In this document: positions 26,005 to 37,053 of the stretch, piece after piece
Numbering within the stretch: position 1 is the stretch's first letter
Layout of the letters: every line of letters starts with the position of its first letter
Program-made: the position numbers and the translations under genes
Assembly (NCBI RefSeq): GCF_003058225.1
Contig: NZ_QBUG01000007.1
Span: 1-64,000, forward strand
Length of the DNA stretch: 64,000 nucleotides
Source of the DNA: Promicromonospora sp. AC04
GTDB taxonomy: Bacteria; Actinomycetota; Actinomycetes; Actinomycetales; Cellulomonadaceae
Direction: 5' to 3'
The notes under the pieces: model-generated
Told to the model about the DNA's origin: nothing
Seen by the model: the letters and a program-made list of their open reading frames with translations, nothing else
Databases searched by the model: none

Positions 26005-26982
26005 TCAGGACGGGTTGATCCCGAACAGCTCCGCGCGCGAGCGGATCACCTGGGCGCGGGCGAGGCGCGGCTTGTCGCTGCCGTCGCGGATCACGGACCC
26101 GGCGGCCTCGAACTCGGCGAAGAAGTCGACGGCCCAGGCCACGTCGGACGACGTCGGCGCGAAGGACTCGTTGATGACTGCCGGCTGCTCGAAGTCCAGG
26201 CAGAGCTTGCCGGTCATGCCGAGGTTGACGGCGTCGGCGGACTGCTCGCGCAGCAGCGCGTGCGACGAGCCGACAGTGGGGCCGTCGACCGGGCCGGGCA
26301 GGCCGCCGATGCGGCTGGCGGCCACGAGGCGCGAGCGCGGGTACGCCATGGCGATGGGCTCGTTGGCTGCCCCGGTGTCGCGGCGGTAGTCGCCGGAGCC
26401 GAACGCGAGGCGGAACGCGCCGCGGGCCTTGGCGATGTGGACGGCCTCCTCGATACCGAGGGCCGACTCCACGAGCGGGATCACGGGCACGTCGCCGCCG
26501 AGGCGCTGCGCGGTGTCGATGACGTCGTCGGCGCTCTCCGTCTTGGCGAGCATCACGCCGTTGAGCCCCTCGAGGCCGCGCAGGTACGCGACGTCGTCGG
26601 CCCAGGACGGCGCGTGGCGGTCGTTGATCCGGACCCAGGCGCTGCCGCCGCTCTTGATCCACCGGATGACGTTCTCGCGCGCCTCGTCCTTCAGGCGGTC
26701 GTCGATGGCGTCCTCGCAGTCGAGGATCACCTGGTCCGCGCGGGAGAGCTGAGCCTTGTCGAAGAGCTCGGTCCGCATCGCGGACAGGAGCAGCCAGGCG
26801 CGCGCGTAGTCGGGGGCGACTCGCGACTTCTCGCGGGCGGCCCGGCGGGGGGCCAGGTCGCTCTCCTGGGCGACGGCGGACGCGGCCGGCAGACCCGAGG
26901 AGTAGCCCGCGGACTGGGCGGCGGACTGGTCGGCAGGCTGGTCGGCGGAGTCGGTGGTTCGGTCGGCTGGGGTCTCGGTCAC
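26005..26982 (-). CDS. HpcH/HpaI aldolase / citrate-lyase beta (CitE-like) family protein
   Basis: TIM-barrel lyase-like protein of 325 residues. Family segments are LLSAMRTELFDKA, DQVILDCEDAIDDRLKDEAR (Mg-binding acidic region), WVRINDRHAPSW, VIPLVESALGIEEAV and FGSGDYRRDTG. The N-terminal 50 residues are low complexity. CitE-like proteins act on CoA thioesters such as malyl- or citramalyl-CoA; the precise substrate cannot be read, and no citrate lyase alpha or gamma subunit is nearby. Confidence 0.8.
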   Translation of the reverse strand: MTETPADRTTDSADQPADQSAAQSAGYSSGLPAASAVAQESDLAPRRAAREKSRVAPDYARAWLLLSAMRTELFDKAQLSRADQVILDCEDAIDDRLKDEARENVIRWIKSGGSAWVRINDRHAPSWADDVAYLRGLEGLNGVMLAKTESADDVIDTAQRLGGDVPVIPLVESALGIEEAVHIAKARGAFRLAFGSGDYRRDTGAANEPIAMAYPRSRLVAASRIGGLPGPVDGPTVGSSHALLREQSADAVNLGMTGKLCLDFEQPAVINESFAPTSSDVAWAVDFFAEFEAAGSVIRDGSDKPRLARAQVIRSRAELFGINPS

Positions 26983-27096
26983 GCGCTCAGCCTAGGCCGG
27001 GATATCCGGGCCTACCGAATCATGACCACCGCTTCATCTTGGTCATCCATCGTGCGCCCGCGTATCGAACGATGCCGCGGGCCCGCGCCGGGAGCG

Positions 27097-28740
27097 TCAG
27101 CGGGTGGCGGCCCACTCCCAGCCGTAGCCTCCCCTGTTCTGCTGCACGGCCACCGTTGCCAGCTGCCCGACGTCGGGCAGCGTGATCGTCGTGGTCACGC
27201 TCGCCGCGTCCATGAGGTTCCCCTGCGCCCAGAACGTGTCCGTCGCCATGGCGTCGGCCGGGGTGCTGGACGCGACGGTCCCGTCCGCCCCGACGGCGGA
27301 GACCGTCAACCACTCGCTCGGCGTCGGCGTGCCGTACGCGGCCGTCCCCGCCTGGTCGCAGGAGAGCGTCAGGGTGGCCAGCTGTCCCTGCACGTCGTCG
27401 ACGCTGACGGTCCAGCACGAGCCGTCGCTGAGGCGCTGCGCGGTCCCCTGTGCCCACGGGCTGTCGTGGCTCCCGTCCTGGGCCAGCACACCCGTCTCGG
27501 GAGGCTCGGCGAGGGGCCCGTTGGTCGGATCGCCCGACGCCTGCGGCGCTCCGGCCACCGGCGCCCGTTCCGTGCCGGCCGGGGCCTCGTTGTTGGTGAG
27601 TGCGCTCCAGGCGCCGAACGCCGCCGCGGACAGCACCGCCGCCCCGGCGACGACCGCGCTCAGGCGGACGAGGGCTCGCCGTGCGCCGAGCGGGGATCCC
27701 GTCCCGCCGGCCGGGGCCGGTTCGCGCCGGTCCACGCCGGCTGCGGCTCCAGTGGCGGCAGCTCCGGCGGCGGAAGCAGTTCCCGCATCAGCCGCGCCGA
27801 CACCAGCCGCTCCGGCACCGGCGGCGGCACCGGCGGCTCCGGCACTCGCAGCACCAGCGCCGACGGCAGCAGCGGCGTCGGCCGACACGTAAGGGCTGAG
27901 GGACCGCAGGATCGTGTCGAGGGACGGGCGCCCCGCCGGGTCCTTGACCAGGCAGGCGTCGAGGAGCGGGCGCAGGTAGGCGGGGCAGTCGTCGTAGGAC
28001 GGGTCCTCGGCCGAGACCTGGTACAGCACCACTGCCGGGTGGGTCCCCGAGAACAGCCGGTTCCCGGTCGCGGCGTAGTAGGCCAGCGCACCCAGCGCCC
28101 AGACGTCGGCGGCCGCCGTCGCGCGGCCCGCCATCGCCTGCTCCGGGGCCATGTACATCGGGGTCCCGACCGGCTGCCCCGTCATGGTCAGCTTCGTCAC
28201 GTCGAGCGCGTCCATCGCGGCGACCACACCCAGGTCGATCAGGCACGGGCCGTCCGGTCCGAGGATCACGTTGGCCGGTTTGACGTCGCGGTGCACCAGG
28301 CCGGAGCGGTGGATCGTGTGCAGCGCCTCCGCGACGCCCGCAACCAGGTTCAGCACGGCCTCCTGCGGCAGGGGGCCGTGCGCCTTCAGCGCCTGCGAGA
28401 GGGTCGGCCCCGCGACGTACTCGGTCGCGAGCCACGGGGTGCCCGCGTCGAGGTCGGCGTCGACCAGGTTCGCGACGAACCGGCTGCGCACCCGGGCCGC
28501 GGCGCGCGCCTCGCGTCGGAAGCGCGCGCGGAACTCGCTGTCGTCCAGCTGGGCGCCCCGGATCAGCTTGATCGCCACCTGCTGCCCGCGGCGCCCGGTC
28601 CCGAGGTAGACGTCCCCCATGCCGCCGCTCCCGAGCCGGCTCCGGATCCGGAAGGGGCCGATCGTGCGGGGCTCGCCGCGGCCCAGGGCCGCGGGCTCCG
28701 GGGTCGGGAGCGTCCACCGCGCAAGGTGATCCTGCAACAC
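27097..28740 (-). CDS. Membrane-anchored serine/threonine protein kinase
   Basis: Hanks-type kinase of 547 residues. The N-terminal kinase domain (about 25-285) has the glycine loop GSGGMGDVY, VAIK lysine, HRDVKPANV catalytic loop and GTPMYMAPEQ. The metal-binding DFG is DLG (LIDLGVVAAM). An Ala/Gly-rich linker leads to one membrane span near residue 380 (VVAGAAVLSAAAFGAWSAL) and an extracellular domain of about 150 residues of unknown type, with one Cys pair. No PASTA repeats, so not PknB. GTG at 28740 follows AAGGGGGA; the frame continues upstream over ctaB but is not coding there. Confidence 0.87.
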   Translation of the reverse strand: MLQDHLARWTLPTPEPAALGRGEPRTIGPFRIRSRLGSGGMGDVYLGTGRRGQQVAIKLIRGAQLDDSEFRARFRREARAAARVRSRFVANLVDADLDAGTPWLATEYVAGPTLSQALKAHGPLPQEAVLNLVAGVAEALHTIHRSGLVHRDVKPANVILGPDGPCLIDLGVVAAMDALDVTKLTMTGQPVGTPMYMAPEQAMAGRATAAADVWALGALAYYAATGNRLFSGTHPAVVLYQVSAEDPSYDDCPAYLRPLLDACLVKDPAGRPSLDTILRSLSPYVSADAAAAVGAGAASAGAAGAAAGAGAAGVGAADAGTASAAGAAATGAAAGVDRREPAPAGGTGSPLGARRALVRLSAVVAGAAVLSAAAFGAWSALTNNEAPAGTERAPVAGAPQASGDPTNGPLAEPPETGVLAQDGSHDSPWAQGTAQRLSDGSCWTVSVDDVQGQLATLTLSCDQAGTAAYGTPTPSEWLTVSAVGADGTVASSTPADAMATDTFWAQGNLMDAASVTTTITLPDVGQLATVAVQQNRGGYGWEWAATR

Positions 28741-28886
28741 CGGACGTTCCCCCTTGCTGGTCGTGCGATCGCCGCACGGGCCGGACACATGCCGGACATA
28801 TGCGGCACAGAACGCACGGGATGCTACCCCACCGAGGTGGCCGGGTCCCGGAAAGAGAGCGGCAGGGTTCGGCAGGGTGCGGCAGG

Positions 28887-29867
28887 TCAGAACGGGAGGA
28901 AGACGTCCACCGCGACCGCCACGAAGAGCAGCGACAGGTAGGTGATCGACGCGTGGAACACCTTCATCGCGCCCAGCTTCCCGCTGGCCTTGCCCTGCGC
29001 CCGGCGGAGCATCGCGATGGTGGCCCAGAGGAACCATGCGCCCAGCGCGGCGGCCACCGCGGTGTACACCCACGACATGCCCGCGAGCGGGGTCAGGAGG
29101 AGCGAGCACGCGATCATCGCGAGCGTGTAGCCCACCATCTCGGCGGCGACCCGCTTGTCGTCGCTGACGACCGGCAGCATCGGGACGTTCGCGTTCGCGT
29201 AGTCCTTCTTGAACTTGATCGACAGCGGCCAGTAGTGCGGCGGCGTCCAGAAGAAGATGATGCCGAACAGCGCCAGCGCGGCCCAGCTCAGCTCGCCCGT
29301 CACGGAGGCCCAGCCGATGAACACGGGCATGCAGCCGGCGATGCCGCCCCAGACGATGTTCTGCGGGGTGCGGCGCTTGAGGATCATCGTGTAGCCGACG
29401 ACGTAGATGACGATGGCGGCCAGCGTGAGCCACATCGCTGCCCAGTTGATGACGAGCGCGAACCAGGTCAGCGACAGCAGACCGAGGATCGAGGCGAACA
29501 CCAGGCCGGCGCGCGGCGTGATCTCCCCCGTGGCCAGCGGACGCTTCTTGGTCCGGTTCATGATCTGGTCGATGTCGCGGTCCCACCACATGTTGAACGC
29601 GTTGGCGCTGCCCGCCGCACCGGCACCGCCGATGAGCGTCGTGATGATCAGCCAGAAGCTCGGCAGACCGTCGGCCGCCAGGATCATGGTGGGCACGGTG
29701 GTGACGAGCAGCAGCTCGATGACCCGCGGCTTGGTCAGCGCGACGTACGCGCCGGCGCGGCTCAGGAACCAGCCACCGGGACGCTGCCCGACGCCGACGG
29801 CGGGCTCCTCGGGACCGGAGGGCTGGGGACGCGCGGTCTGGCCGGTCGTCGTGTGGCTCGTTCTCAC
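28887..29867 (-). CDS. ctaB: Protoheme IX farnesyltransferase (heme O synthase)
   Basis: UbiA-type membrane prenyltransferase that makes heme O for cytochrome oxidase, 326 residues, with about nine membrane spans. The prenyl-diphosphate/Mg motif is NMWWDRDID, and the heme-side motif region includes [20 protein letters not shown] start at 29867. It lies opposite tkt, the usual actinobacterial arrangement. Confidence 0.94.
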   Translation of the reverse strand: MRTSHTTTGQTARPQPSGPEEPAVGVGQRPGGWFLSRAGAYVALTKPRVIELLLVTTVPTMILAADGLPSFWLIITTLIGGAGAAGSANAFNMWWDRDIDQIMNRTKKRPLATGEITPRAGLVFASILGLLSLTWFALVINWAAMWLTLAAIVIYVVGYTMILKRRTPQNIVWGGIAGCMPVFIGWASVTGELSWAALALFGIIFFWTPPHYWPLSIKFKKDYANANVPMLPVVSDDKRVAAEMVGYTLAMIACSLLLTPLAGMSWVYTAVAAALGAWFLWATIAMLRRAQGKASGKLGAMKVFHASITYLSLLFVAVAVDVFLPF

Positions 29868-30197
29868 GCGCGTCGCAGTTCCGTTCGGGAGTGTCCTGAG
29901 GGCGATAACGCACCTGGTAGGCCCTGTTGCCAGTCGGGTGCGTGCCCATCGTACGTCGCGTCATGACGCGGCCGCGCACCGCATTCCCGCAGGACCATGT
30001 GAGATTTGTCCTGGGTCCTGTGATGCACAGGACGTGGACAGCCCTGCGCGACGGCTGTGGTGCGCGTATAGGGTTGATTTCGCAATTGAACGAAGGGCGG
30101 CCGGTATCCCGCCGCCGCCGAACACACGCTGCGCGGCTCTCCGGCCCGTCCGCTCTCCGGGCAGGACGAGTGCTGGCGGCGGAGAGAAAGAGGACTC
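29868..30197. other. Divergent promoter region between ctaB and tkt
   Basis: A 330-bp spacer with no supported gene; it should carry both promoters. A locally AT-rich segment around 30066-30085 (agggttgatttcgcaattga) is the most promoter-like part. No clear operator was seen. Confidence 0.5.
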
Positions 30198-32303
30198 GTG
30201 AACGCTTTCGACCCCGTGCTGAAGCCCCTGGAGTGGTCGGAGCTCGACGAGCGAGCGGTCAAGGCCATCAAGGCGCTGGCTGCGGACGCCGTCGAGAAGG
30301 TGGGCAACGGACACCCCGGCACCGCGATCTCGCTCGCGCCGGCCGCGTACCTCCTCTTCCAGAAGGCCATGCGCCACGACCCGTCGGACCCCGCCTGGCA
30401 GGGCCGCGACCGGTTCGTGCTGAGCGCCGGCCACTCGTCGCTGACCATCTACCTGCAGCTCTTCCTCGCGGGCTACGGCCTCGAGATGGAGGACATCGCC
30501 GCACTGCGCACCTGGGGCTCCCAGACCCCGGGCCACCCGGAGTACGGCCACACCGCCGGCGTCGAGATCACGACCGGCCCGCTGGGCCAGGGCCTCGCCT
30601 CCGCCGTCGGCATGGCGTTCGCCTCCCGGCGCGAGCGGGGCCTGCTCGACCCGGCCGCCGCCCCCGGCGAGTCGCCGTTCGACCACCACGTGTACGTCAT
30701 CGCGTCCGACGGCGACCTGCAGGAGGGCGTGACCTCCGAGGCCTCGTCGCTCGCGGGCCACCAGCAGCTCGGCAACCTGATCCTGATCTGGGACGACAAC
30801 AAGATCTCGATCGAGGACGACACCAACATCGCGTTCACCGAGGACGTGCTGGGGCGCTACGCGGCCTACGGCTGGCACACCCAGCGCGTGGACTGGACCT
30901 CGGGCGGCGACGGCTACGCCGAGGACACCGACGCGCTGGCCGCGGCGATCGACGCCGCCAAGGCGGAGACCGGCAAGCCGTCGATCATCGCGCTGCGCAC
31001 CATCATCGGCTGGCCGGCGCCCACCAAGCAGAACACGGGCGGCATCCACGGCTCGGCCATGGGCGCCGACGAGGTCAAGGGCCTCAAGTCCGCGCTCGGC
31101 CTCGACCCCGAGGCGACGTTCGCGATCGACGACGAGGTGCTGGCCTACACGCGCTCCGTCGCGGCGCGCCAGTCCACCCAGCGCGAGGAGTGGGAGGCCG
31201 CCTTCGCGGCCTGGTCCGAGGCGAACCCGCAGAACGCGGCCCTGCTGGCCCGGCTGCGCGCCCACGAGCTGCCCGAGGGCTGGACCGACTCCCTGCCCGA
31301 GTTCGAGGCGAGCGAGAAGGGCGTCGCGACCCGTGCGGCGTCGGGCAAGGTGCTGACCGCGCTCAAGGACGTGCTGCCCGAGCTGTGGGGCGGCTCCGCC
31401 GACCTGGCCGGCTCGAACAACACGACCATGGACGGCGTGCCGTCCTTCGTGCCGACGGAGCACGCGACCAAGAAGTTCCCGGGCGACCCGTTCGGCCGCA
31501 CCCTGCACTTCGGCATCCGCGAGCACGCCATGGGCTCGATCCTCAACGGCATAGTGCTGCACGGCCTGACCCGCCCCTACGGCGGTACGTTCCTGCAGTT
31601 CGCCGACTACATGCGCGCCTCGGTGCGCCTGGCCGCGCTCATGAGCATCCCGACCACGTTCGTGTGGACGCACGACTCGATCGGCCTCGGCGAGGACGGT
31701 CCGACCCACCAGCCGGTGGAGCACCTCGCGGCGCTGCGGGCCATCCCGAACCTCGACGTCGTCCGCCCGGCCGACGCGAACGAGACCGCCTGGGCCTGGC
31801 GCGGCATCCTCGAGAACACGAAGAACCCGGCCGGCATCGTGCTGACCCGGCAGAACGTGCCCACCTACCCGCGCGGCACCGACGGCTTCGGCTCCGCCGA
31901 GGGCACCCTCAAGGGCGGCTACACGCTCCTGGACACCGACGGCACGCCCGACGTCGTCCTCGTGGGCACCGGTTCCGAGGTGCAGCTCGCCGTCGAGGCG
32001 CGCGAGATCCTCGCCGCCGACGGCGTGCAGGCCCGCGTGGTCTCCATGCCCTCGCGCGAGTGGTTCGACAAGCAGGACGAGGCGTACCGCGAGTCGGTCA
32101 TCCCGTCCGGCGTAAAGGCTCGCGTCTCGGTCGAGGCGGGCGTGGCGCAGGGCTGGCGCGAGGTGGTCGGCGACGCCGGCCGCATCGTCTCGCTCGAGCA
32201 CTACGGCGCGTCGGCCGACTACAAGACGCTCTACGCCGAGTACGGCATCACGGCCGAGGCGGTTGCCCAGGCCGCCAAGGAGTCGATCGAGGCGGCGTCC
32301 TGA
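30198..32303 (+). CDS. tkt: Transketolase
   Basis: TPP-dependent transfer of two-carbon units in the pentose phosphate pathway, 701 residues. The TPP-binding segment is [18 protein letters not shown], the conserved GHPGT and GPLGQG motifs are near the N terminus, and the C-terminal domain carries FREHAMGS-type sequence (GIREHAMGS). GTG at 30198 follows GAAAGAGGA. First gene of a five-gene plus-strand run ending in pgl. Confidence 0.96.
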   Translation: MNAFDPVLKPLEWSELDERAVKAIKALAADAVEKVGNGHPGTAISLAPAAYLLFQKAMRHDPSDPAWQGRDRFVLSAGHSSLTIYLQLFLAGYGLEMEDIAALRTWGSQTPGHPEYGHTAGVEITTGPLGQGLASAVGMAFASRRERGLLDPAAAPGESPFDHHVYVIASDGDLQEGVTSEASSLAGHQQLGNLILIWDDNKISIEDDTNIAFTEDVLGRYAAYGWHTQRVDWTSGGDGYAEDTDALAAAIDAAKAETGKPSIIALRTIIGWPAPTKQNTGGIHGSAMGADEVKGLKSALGLDPEATFAIDDEVLAYTRSVAARQSTQREEWEAAFAAWSEANPQNAALLARLRAHELPEGWTDSLPEFEASEKGVATRAASGKVLTALKDVLPELWGGSADLAGSNNTTMDGVPSFVPTEHATKKFPGDPFGRTLHFGIREHAMGSILNGIVLHGLTRPYGGTFLQFADYMRASVRLAALMSIPTTFVWTHDSIGLGEDGPTHQPVEHLAALRAIPNLDVVRPADANETAWAWRGILENTKNPAGIVLTRQNVPTYPRGTDGFGSAEGTLKGGYTLLDTDGTPDVVLVGTGSEVQLAVEAREILAADGVQARVVSMPSREWFDKQDEAYRESVIPSGVKARVSVEAGVAQGWREVVGDAGRIVSLEHYGASADYKTLYAEYGITAEAVAQAAKESIEAAS

Positions 32304-32373
32304 GCCGCTCCGGATCACCCGGGCACGTCACGACCGGGCACGAGACACACGGACACGAGAGAGGAAGGGCACG

Positions 32374-33525
32374 ATGACCGACAGCACCAACGACAGCGTC
32401 AACGAGAACGTCAGTCCCACCGAGCGGCTGTCCGAGGCGGGTGTCGCCATCTGGCTGGACGACCTGTCCCGTGAGCGCCTGCGCACCGGCAACCTCGCCG
32501 AGCTCATGACCACCAGGAACGTGGTGGGTGTGACCACCAACCCGACGATCTTCGCCGCGGCCCTCGCGCACGGCGACGCCTACGCGGGCATCCTGGCCGA
32601 GCTGGCGGGCTCCGACGTGGAGACGGCGGTGGAGCGCATCACGACGGACGACGTGCGCGACGCCGCTGACGTGCTGCGCCCCGCCTACGACGCCAGCGCC
32701 GCCGTGGACGGCCGCGTGTCCATCGAGGTGGACCCGCGGCTGGCCCGCGACACGGCGGCGACGGAGACCACGGCCGTCCGGCTGTGGGAGACCGTCGGCC
32801 GGCCGAACGTGATGATCAAGATCCCCGCCACGGTCGAGGGCCTGCCGGCCATCACGTCGACCCTGGCCAAGGGCATCAGCGTCAACGTGACGCTGATCTT
32901 CTCGCTTCCGCGGTACCGGGCGGTCATGGACGCGTTCCTGGCCGGCCTGGAGCAGGCCAAGGCGGCGGGCCACGACCTGTCCGTCATCGGCTCGGTGGCG
33001 TCCTTCTTCGTGTCCCGCGTGGACTCGGAGGTCGACAAGCGCCTGGCCGCGATCGGCACGGACGAGGCGCTCGCCCTGCGCGGCCAGGCCGCCATCGCGA
33101 ACGCCCGGCTGGCCTTCGCTGCCTACGAGGAGGTCTTCTCCTCGGACCGGTGGGCCGCCCTGAAGGCCGCCGGCGCGCAGCCGCAGCGCCCGCTGTGGGC
33201 GTCGACCGGCGTCAAGGACCCGAGCTACCGCGACACGATGTACGTGGACGAGCTCGTGGTGGCCGGCGTCGTCAACACGATGCCCGAGAAGACGCTCGAC
33301 GCGTTCGCCGACCACGGCATAGTCCTCGCCGACACCGTCACCGGGTCGGGCGAGGAGGCGGCCGCGACGATCGCGGCCATCGAGGCGCAGGGCATCTCTA
33401 TCGACGAGGTGACGGCACAGCTGGAGGACGAGGGCGTGACGAAGTTCGAGGTCAGCTGGGACGAGCTCCTGACGACCACCAAGACCGGGCTCGACAGCGC
33501 CGGTGCAGGGGCCGGCGAGCGGTGA
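32374..33525 (+). CDS. tal: Transaldolase
   Basis: Transfers a dihydroxyacetone unit in the non-oxidative pentose phosphate branch, 383 residues, the long actinobacterial type. Signatures are [15 protein letters not shown] near residue 50 and [11 protein letters not shown] with the Schiff-base Lys in this region. ATG at 32374 follows AGGAAGG. Its stop overlaps the zwf start (GTGA). Confidence 0.95.
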   Translation: MTDSTNDSVNENVSPTERLSEAGVAIWLDDLSRERLRTGNLAELMTTRNVVGVTTNPTIFAAALAHGDAYAGILAELAGSDVETAVERITTDDVRDAADVLRPAYDASAAVDGRVSIEVDPRLARDTAATETTAVRLWETVGRPNVMIKIPATVEGLPAITSTLAKGISVNVTLIFSLPRYRAVMDAFLAGLEQAKAAGHDLSVIGSVASFFVSRVDSEVDKRLAAIGTDEALALRGQAAIANARLAFAAYEEVFSSDRWAALKAAGAQPQRPLWASTGVKDPSYRDTMYVDELVVAGVVNTMPEKTLDAFADHGIVLADTVTGSGEEAAATIAAIEAQGISIDEVTAQLEDEGVTKFEVSWDELLTTTKTGLDSAGAGAGER

Positions 33526-35084
33526 GGCCGGCCAAGATCGCGCAGGGGGTCAACCCCCTGCGCGACCCCATCGACCTGCGCCTGCCCCGCATCGCGGGCC
33601 CCAGCGGGCTCGTGATCTTCGGCGTGACGGGTGACCTGTCGCGCAAGAAGCTCATGCCCGCCGTCTACGACCTGGCCAACCGCGGCCTCCTGCCGCCGGG
33701 CTTCGCCCTGACGGGCTTCGCCCGGCGCGACTGGGACGACCAGGACTTCGCCCAGGTCGTGCACGACGCCGTGAAGGAGCACGCCCGCACCCCGTTCCGG
33801 GAGGCGACGTGGCGCCAGCTCGCCGAGGGCATCCGGTTCGTGCACGGCTCCTTCGACGACGACGCCGCGTTCGAGCGGCTGCGGGAGACCGTCGAGACGC
33901 TCGACAAGGAGCGCGGCACGGGCGGCAACCACGCGTTCTACCTGTCCGTCCCGCCGGCCGCGTTCCCCGTGGTGTGCCGGCAGCTCGCCGAGCACGGGCT
34001 GTCGCGTCCCGACGACGACGCGGACGGCGACGGCGTGAACGCCTGGCGCCGCGTGGTCATCGAGAAGCCCTTCGGGCACGACCTGGCCAGCGCCAAGGAG
34101 CTCGACGCCGTGGTGTCCGAGGTCTTCGACCCGGAGTCGGTGTTCCGCATCGACCACTACCTGGGCAAGGAGACCGTCCAGAACCTGCTGGCGCTGCGCT
34201 TCGCCAACACGATGTTCGAGCCCATCTGGAACTCGAACTACGTGGACCACGTGCAGATCACCATGGCCGAGGACATCGGCATCGGTGGCCGCGCCGGCTA
34301 CTACGACGGGATCGGCGCCGCGCGCGACGTCATCCAGAACCACCTGATCCAGCTCCTGGCGCTGGTGGCCATGGAGGAGCCCGTCAACTTCGACGCCGCC
34401 GAGCTGCGCGCCGAGAAGATCAAGGTGCTCTCGTCCGTGCGCCTGCCCCGTGACCTCGGCAAGCACACGGCCCGCGGCCAGTACGAGGCCGGCTGGCAGG
34501 GCGGCGAGGAGGTGCCCGGCTTCCTCGAGGAGGACGGCATCGCGAAGGACTCCAGCACGGAGACCTTCGCCGCGGTCCGGGTCGACGTCGACAACCGCCG
34601 CTGGGCGGGCGTCCCGTTCTACCTGCGCCACGGCAAGCGCCTGGGCCGCCGTGTCACCGAGGTGGCAGTGGTGTTCAAGAAGGCGCCGCACCTCCCGTTC
34701 GAGTCGTCCCTGACGTCCGAGCTCGGCAGCAACGCGCTGGTCATCCGCGTACAGCCCGACGAGGGCGTCACCCTGCGGTTCGGGGCCAAGGTGCCGGGCA
34801 CGGCGATGCAGGTCCGCGACGTGACGATGGACTTCGGTTACGGGCACTCGTTCACCGAGTCCTCCCCCGAGGCCTACGAGCGGCTCATCCTCGACGTGCT
34901 GCTCGGCGACCCGCCGCTCTTCCCGACGCGCGAGGAGGTCGAGCTGTCCTGGAAGATCCTCGACCCGATCACCTCGTACTGGGCCCGCAAGGGCCAGCCG
35001 GAGCCGTACGCGTCGGGCACCTGGGGTCCGCCGTCGGCCGACGCCATGATGGAGCGCGACGGCAGGGCCTGGAGGCGACCCTAG
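33522..35084 (+). CDS. zwf: Glucose-6-phosphate 1-dehydrogenase
   Basis: Oxidises glucose-6-phosphate to 6-phosphogluconolactone, reducing NADP. It has 520 residues. The nucleotide-binding loop is [13 protein letters not shown] (about 29-41) and the substrate/active-site motif is [16 protein letters not shown] at 33522 overlaps the tal stop. Followed by its assembly factor OpcA and by pgl, the next enzyme. Confidence 0.96.
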   Translation: MRPAKIAQGVNPLRDPIDLRLPRIAGPSGLVIFGVTGDLSRKKLMPAVYDLANRGLLPPGFALTGFARRDWDDQDFAQVVHDAVKEHARTPFREATWRQLAEGIRFVHGSFDDDAAFERLRETVETLDKERGTGGNHAFYLSVPPAAFPVVCRQLAEHGLSRPDDDADGDGVNAWRRVVIEKPFGHDLASAKELDAVVSEVFDPESVFRIDHYLGKETVQNLLALRFANTMFEPIWNSNYVDHVQITMAEDIGIGGRAGYYDGIGAARDVIQNHLIQLLALVAMEEPVNFDAAELRAEKIKVLSSVRLPRDLGKHTARGQYEAGWQGGEEVPGFLEEDGIAKDSSTETFAAVRVDVDNRRWAGVPFYLRHGKRLGRRVTEVAVVFKKAPHLPFESSLTSELGSNALVIRVQPDEGVTLRFGAKVPGTAMQVRDVTMDFGYGHSFTESSPEAYERLILDVLLGDPPLFPTREEVELSWKILDPITSYWARKGQPEPYASGTWGPPSADAMMERDGRAWRRP

Positions 35085-35133
35085 TGACGCGGTTGCCGAC
35101 ACTGACGCCACAGCGAGAAGGTGAGCACGGCCA

Positions 35134-36063
35134 ATGATCATTGACATGCCGGACACGACGACCAACCAGGTCAACAAGCGTCTCGTGCGCCTGCGCGACG
35201 AGGGCGGTGCCGTGGCCCTGGGCCGCGTGCTCACCCTCGTGGTGCTGGCCGACGAGCGCGACGTCGAGGAGTCGGTCGAGGCCGCGAACGACGCGAGCCG
35301 CGAGCACCCGTGCCGGGTCATCGTCGTCGCCCCGGCGGCGCGCGGTGCCAGCGCCCGCCTCGACGCGCAGATCCGGGTGGGCGGTGACGCCGGTGCCTCC
35401 GAGGTGGTGGTGCTGCGCGCCTTCGGCCCGCTCCTGGAGCGGACCGACACCCTCGTGATGCCGCTCCTGCTGCCCGACGCTCCGATCGTGGCCTGGTGGC
35501 CGCGCGAGGCGCCGGCGGTGCCGTCGCAGGACCCGGTGGGCGCCATGGCCGCCCGCCGGATCATTGACAGCACCATCGCGGAGAACCCGGTGGAGATGCT
35601 CGGCAACCTCGCCGGGACCTACGCCCCCGGCGACACCGACCTCGCGTGGGCGCGCGTCACCCTGTGGCGGGCGATCATCGCGGCGGCGGTCGAGCAGCCG
35701 CCGTTCGAGCCCGTGCTCTCCGTGACGGTCGAGGGGCAGAAGCGGCACACGTCGCTCGACCTGCTCGCGGCCTGGCTCGGCGCACGGCTGAACTGCCCGG
35801 CCGAGGTGGTGCGCACCAACAGCGACGACGCGATCACGCGGGTGGTGCTGGAGCGCAAGAGCGGCCCCATCGTGCTCGACCGGCCCGACGGCCGCACCGT
35901 CACGATCACCCAGCCGGGCAAGCCCGCGCGCCGGATCGCGCTGCCGATCCGCGCGCTCAACGAGGCCCTGATCGAGGAGCTGCGCCGGCTCGACCCGGAC
36001 GAGATCTTCGAGGAGGTTCTCATGCGGGGCCTGGGGCACATCACCACGCGGACGGCGGCCTGA
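35134..36063 (+). CDS. opcA: Glucose-6-phosphate dehydrogenase assembly protein OpcA
   Basis: Actinobacterial/cyanobacterial partner protein required for active, redox-sensitive glucose-6-phosphate dehydrogenase, 309 residues. Recognisable family stretches are CRVIVVAPAARG, LLLPDAPIVAWWP and DLAWARVTLWR. ATG at 35134. Its TGA shares one base with the pgl ATG (TGATG). Confidence 0.93.
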   Translation: MIIDMPDTTTNQVNKRLVRLRDEGGAVALGRVLTLVVLADERDVEESVEAANDASREHPCRVIVVAPAARGASARLDAQIRVGGDAGASEVVVLRAFGPLLERTDTLVMPLLLPDAPIVAWWPREAPAVPSQDPVGAMAARRIIDSTIAENPVEMLGNLAGTYAPGDTDLAWARVTLWRAIIAAAVEQPPFEPVLSVTVEGQKRHTSLDLLAAWLGARLNCPAEVVRTNSDDAITRVVLERKSGPIVLDRPDGRTVTITQPGKPARRIALPIRALNEALIEELRRLDPDEIFEEVLMRGLGHITTRTAA

Positions 36064-36941
36064 TGTCCGGCCCGGCGTCCGGCTCGACGCACGGCCCGGC
36101 GTCCGGCCCGACGCACGCGGTACGGCTCGTCGTCGTGCACCCCGACAAGGAAGTGCTCGCGCAGGCCGCGGCCGCGCGGCTGCTCACGCGCGTCCTGGAC
36201 GTGCAGTCGGTCCGCTCCCCCGTGCACGTGGTGCTCACGGGGGGCACGGTCGGCATCGCGGCGCTCGCGGCGGTCGCCGCGAGCCCGCTCGTGCCGGCGG
36301 TCGACTGGTCGGGTGTCCACCTGTGGTGGGGCGACGAGCGGTTCCTGCCGGACGGCGACCCGGACCGCAACGAGACGCAGGCCCGCCAGGCCCTGCTCGA
36401 CGTCCTGGTCGCCGAGCACGGTCTCCCTGAGGCCAACGTCCACCCGATGCCGGGCCCGACGTCGGTCGCGACTCCCGAGGAGGGCGCCGCGGCCTACGCG
36501 GCGCTCCTGCGCGAGCATGCGGGCGAGCAGGGCGGGGGCGGGCGGGACGACGCAGGCGGGCATGACGAGCAGGGCGGGCGCGGCGGGCAGGAAGAAGCCG
36601 CCGCGGTCCCCGCGTTCGACGTCCTGCTGCTCGGCATGGGTCCCGACGGGCACGTCGCGTCCCTGTTCCCCGGCCACGAGGGTCTGGCCGCGCAGGGCAC
36701 GACGACGGGCGTGCACGGCTCGCCCAAGCCGCCGCCGGAGCGGGTCTCGCTCACGTTCGACGCGATCCGGTCCGCCCGCGAGGTGTGGATCGTGGCAGCG
36801 GGTGCCGAGAAGGCAGAGCGGGTGGCCGCCGCGCTGGCCGGCAAGCCGGTGGCGGAGGTGCCCGCCGCGGGCGCCGTCGGGCAGGCACGGACGCTGTGGC
36901 TGCTGGACGCGGAAGCGGCAGGCGCGACAACGCCGAAGTAG
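36063..36941 (+). CDS. pgl: 6-phosphogluconolactonase
   Basis: Hydrolyses 6-phosphogluconolactone to 6-phosphogluconate. It has 292 residues. Family motifs are VVLTGGTVG, WWGDERFLPDGDPDRNE and LLGMGPDGHVASLFPGH. A Gly/Gln/Asp-rich insert of about 30 residues (around 155-183) sits before the LLGMGPDGH strand and lengthens the protein beyond the usual 250-260. The stop codon lies in a GAAGTAGAAC sequence repeated in the hairpin downstream. Confidence 0.93.
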   Translation: MSGPASGSTHGPASGPTHAVRLVVVHPDKEVLAQAAAARLLTRVLDVQSVRSPVHVVLTGGTVGIAALAAVAASPLVPAVDWSGVHLWWGDERFLPDGDPDRNETQARQALLDVLVAEHGLPEANVHPMPGPTSVATPEEGAAAYAALLREHAGEQGGGGRDDAGGHDEQGGRGGQEEAAAVPAFDVLLLGMGPDGHVASLFPGHEGLAAQGTTTGVHGSPKPPPERVSLTFDAIRSAREVWIVAAGAEKAERVAAALAGKPVAEVPAAGAVGQARTLWLLDAEAAGATTPK

Positions 36942-36961
36942 AACCTCGGCGAAGCAAAAGG

Positions 36962-37027
36962 CTGGCGAAGTAGAACTGGAGCGAGGCGACCCGGATGGGT
37001 TGCCTCGCTCCAGTTCTACTTCGCCGG
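36962..37027. terminator. Nested long-stem terminator between pgl and rbpA
   Basis: Perfect 24-bp arms (36964-36987 and 37002-37025) continue inward through ACCC/GGGT to a 4-base loop. A second pair, GGCGAAGC at 36948-36955 and GCTTCGCC at 37034-37041, encloses it. It lies between convergent genes and probably terminates both directions. No T-tract. Confidence 0.75.
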
Positions 37028-37053
37028 ATCTCTGCTTCGCCGGCTGAAAAACG

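Noticed and set aside
24415-28941. 1508-codon open frame on the plus strand opposite parA, xerD, the lyase and the kinase
   Set aside because: It is an antisense shadow of well-supported minus-strand genes; its product is low-complexity Arg/Gly/Ala-rich with no family motif, as expected from GC-rich codon structure.
29961-32318. 785-codon minus-strand frame opposite tkt
   Set aside because: Shadow of transketolase; no recognisable domain or start signal.
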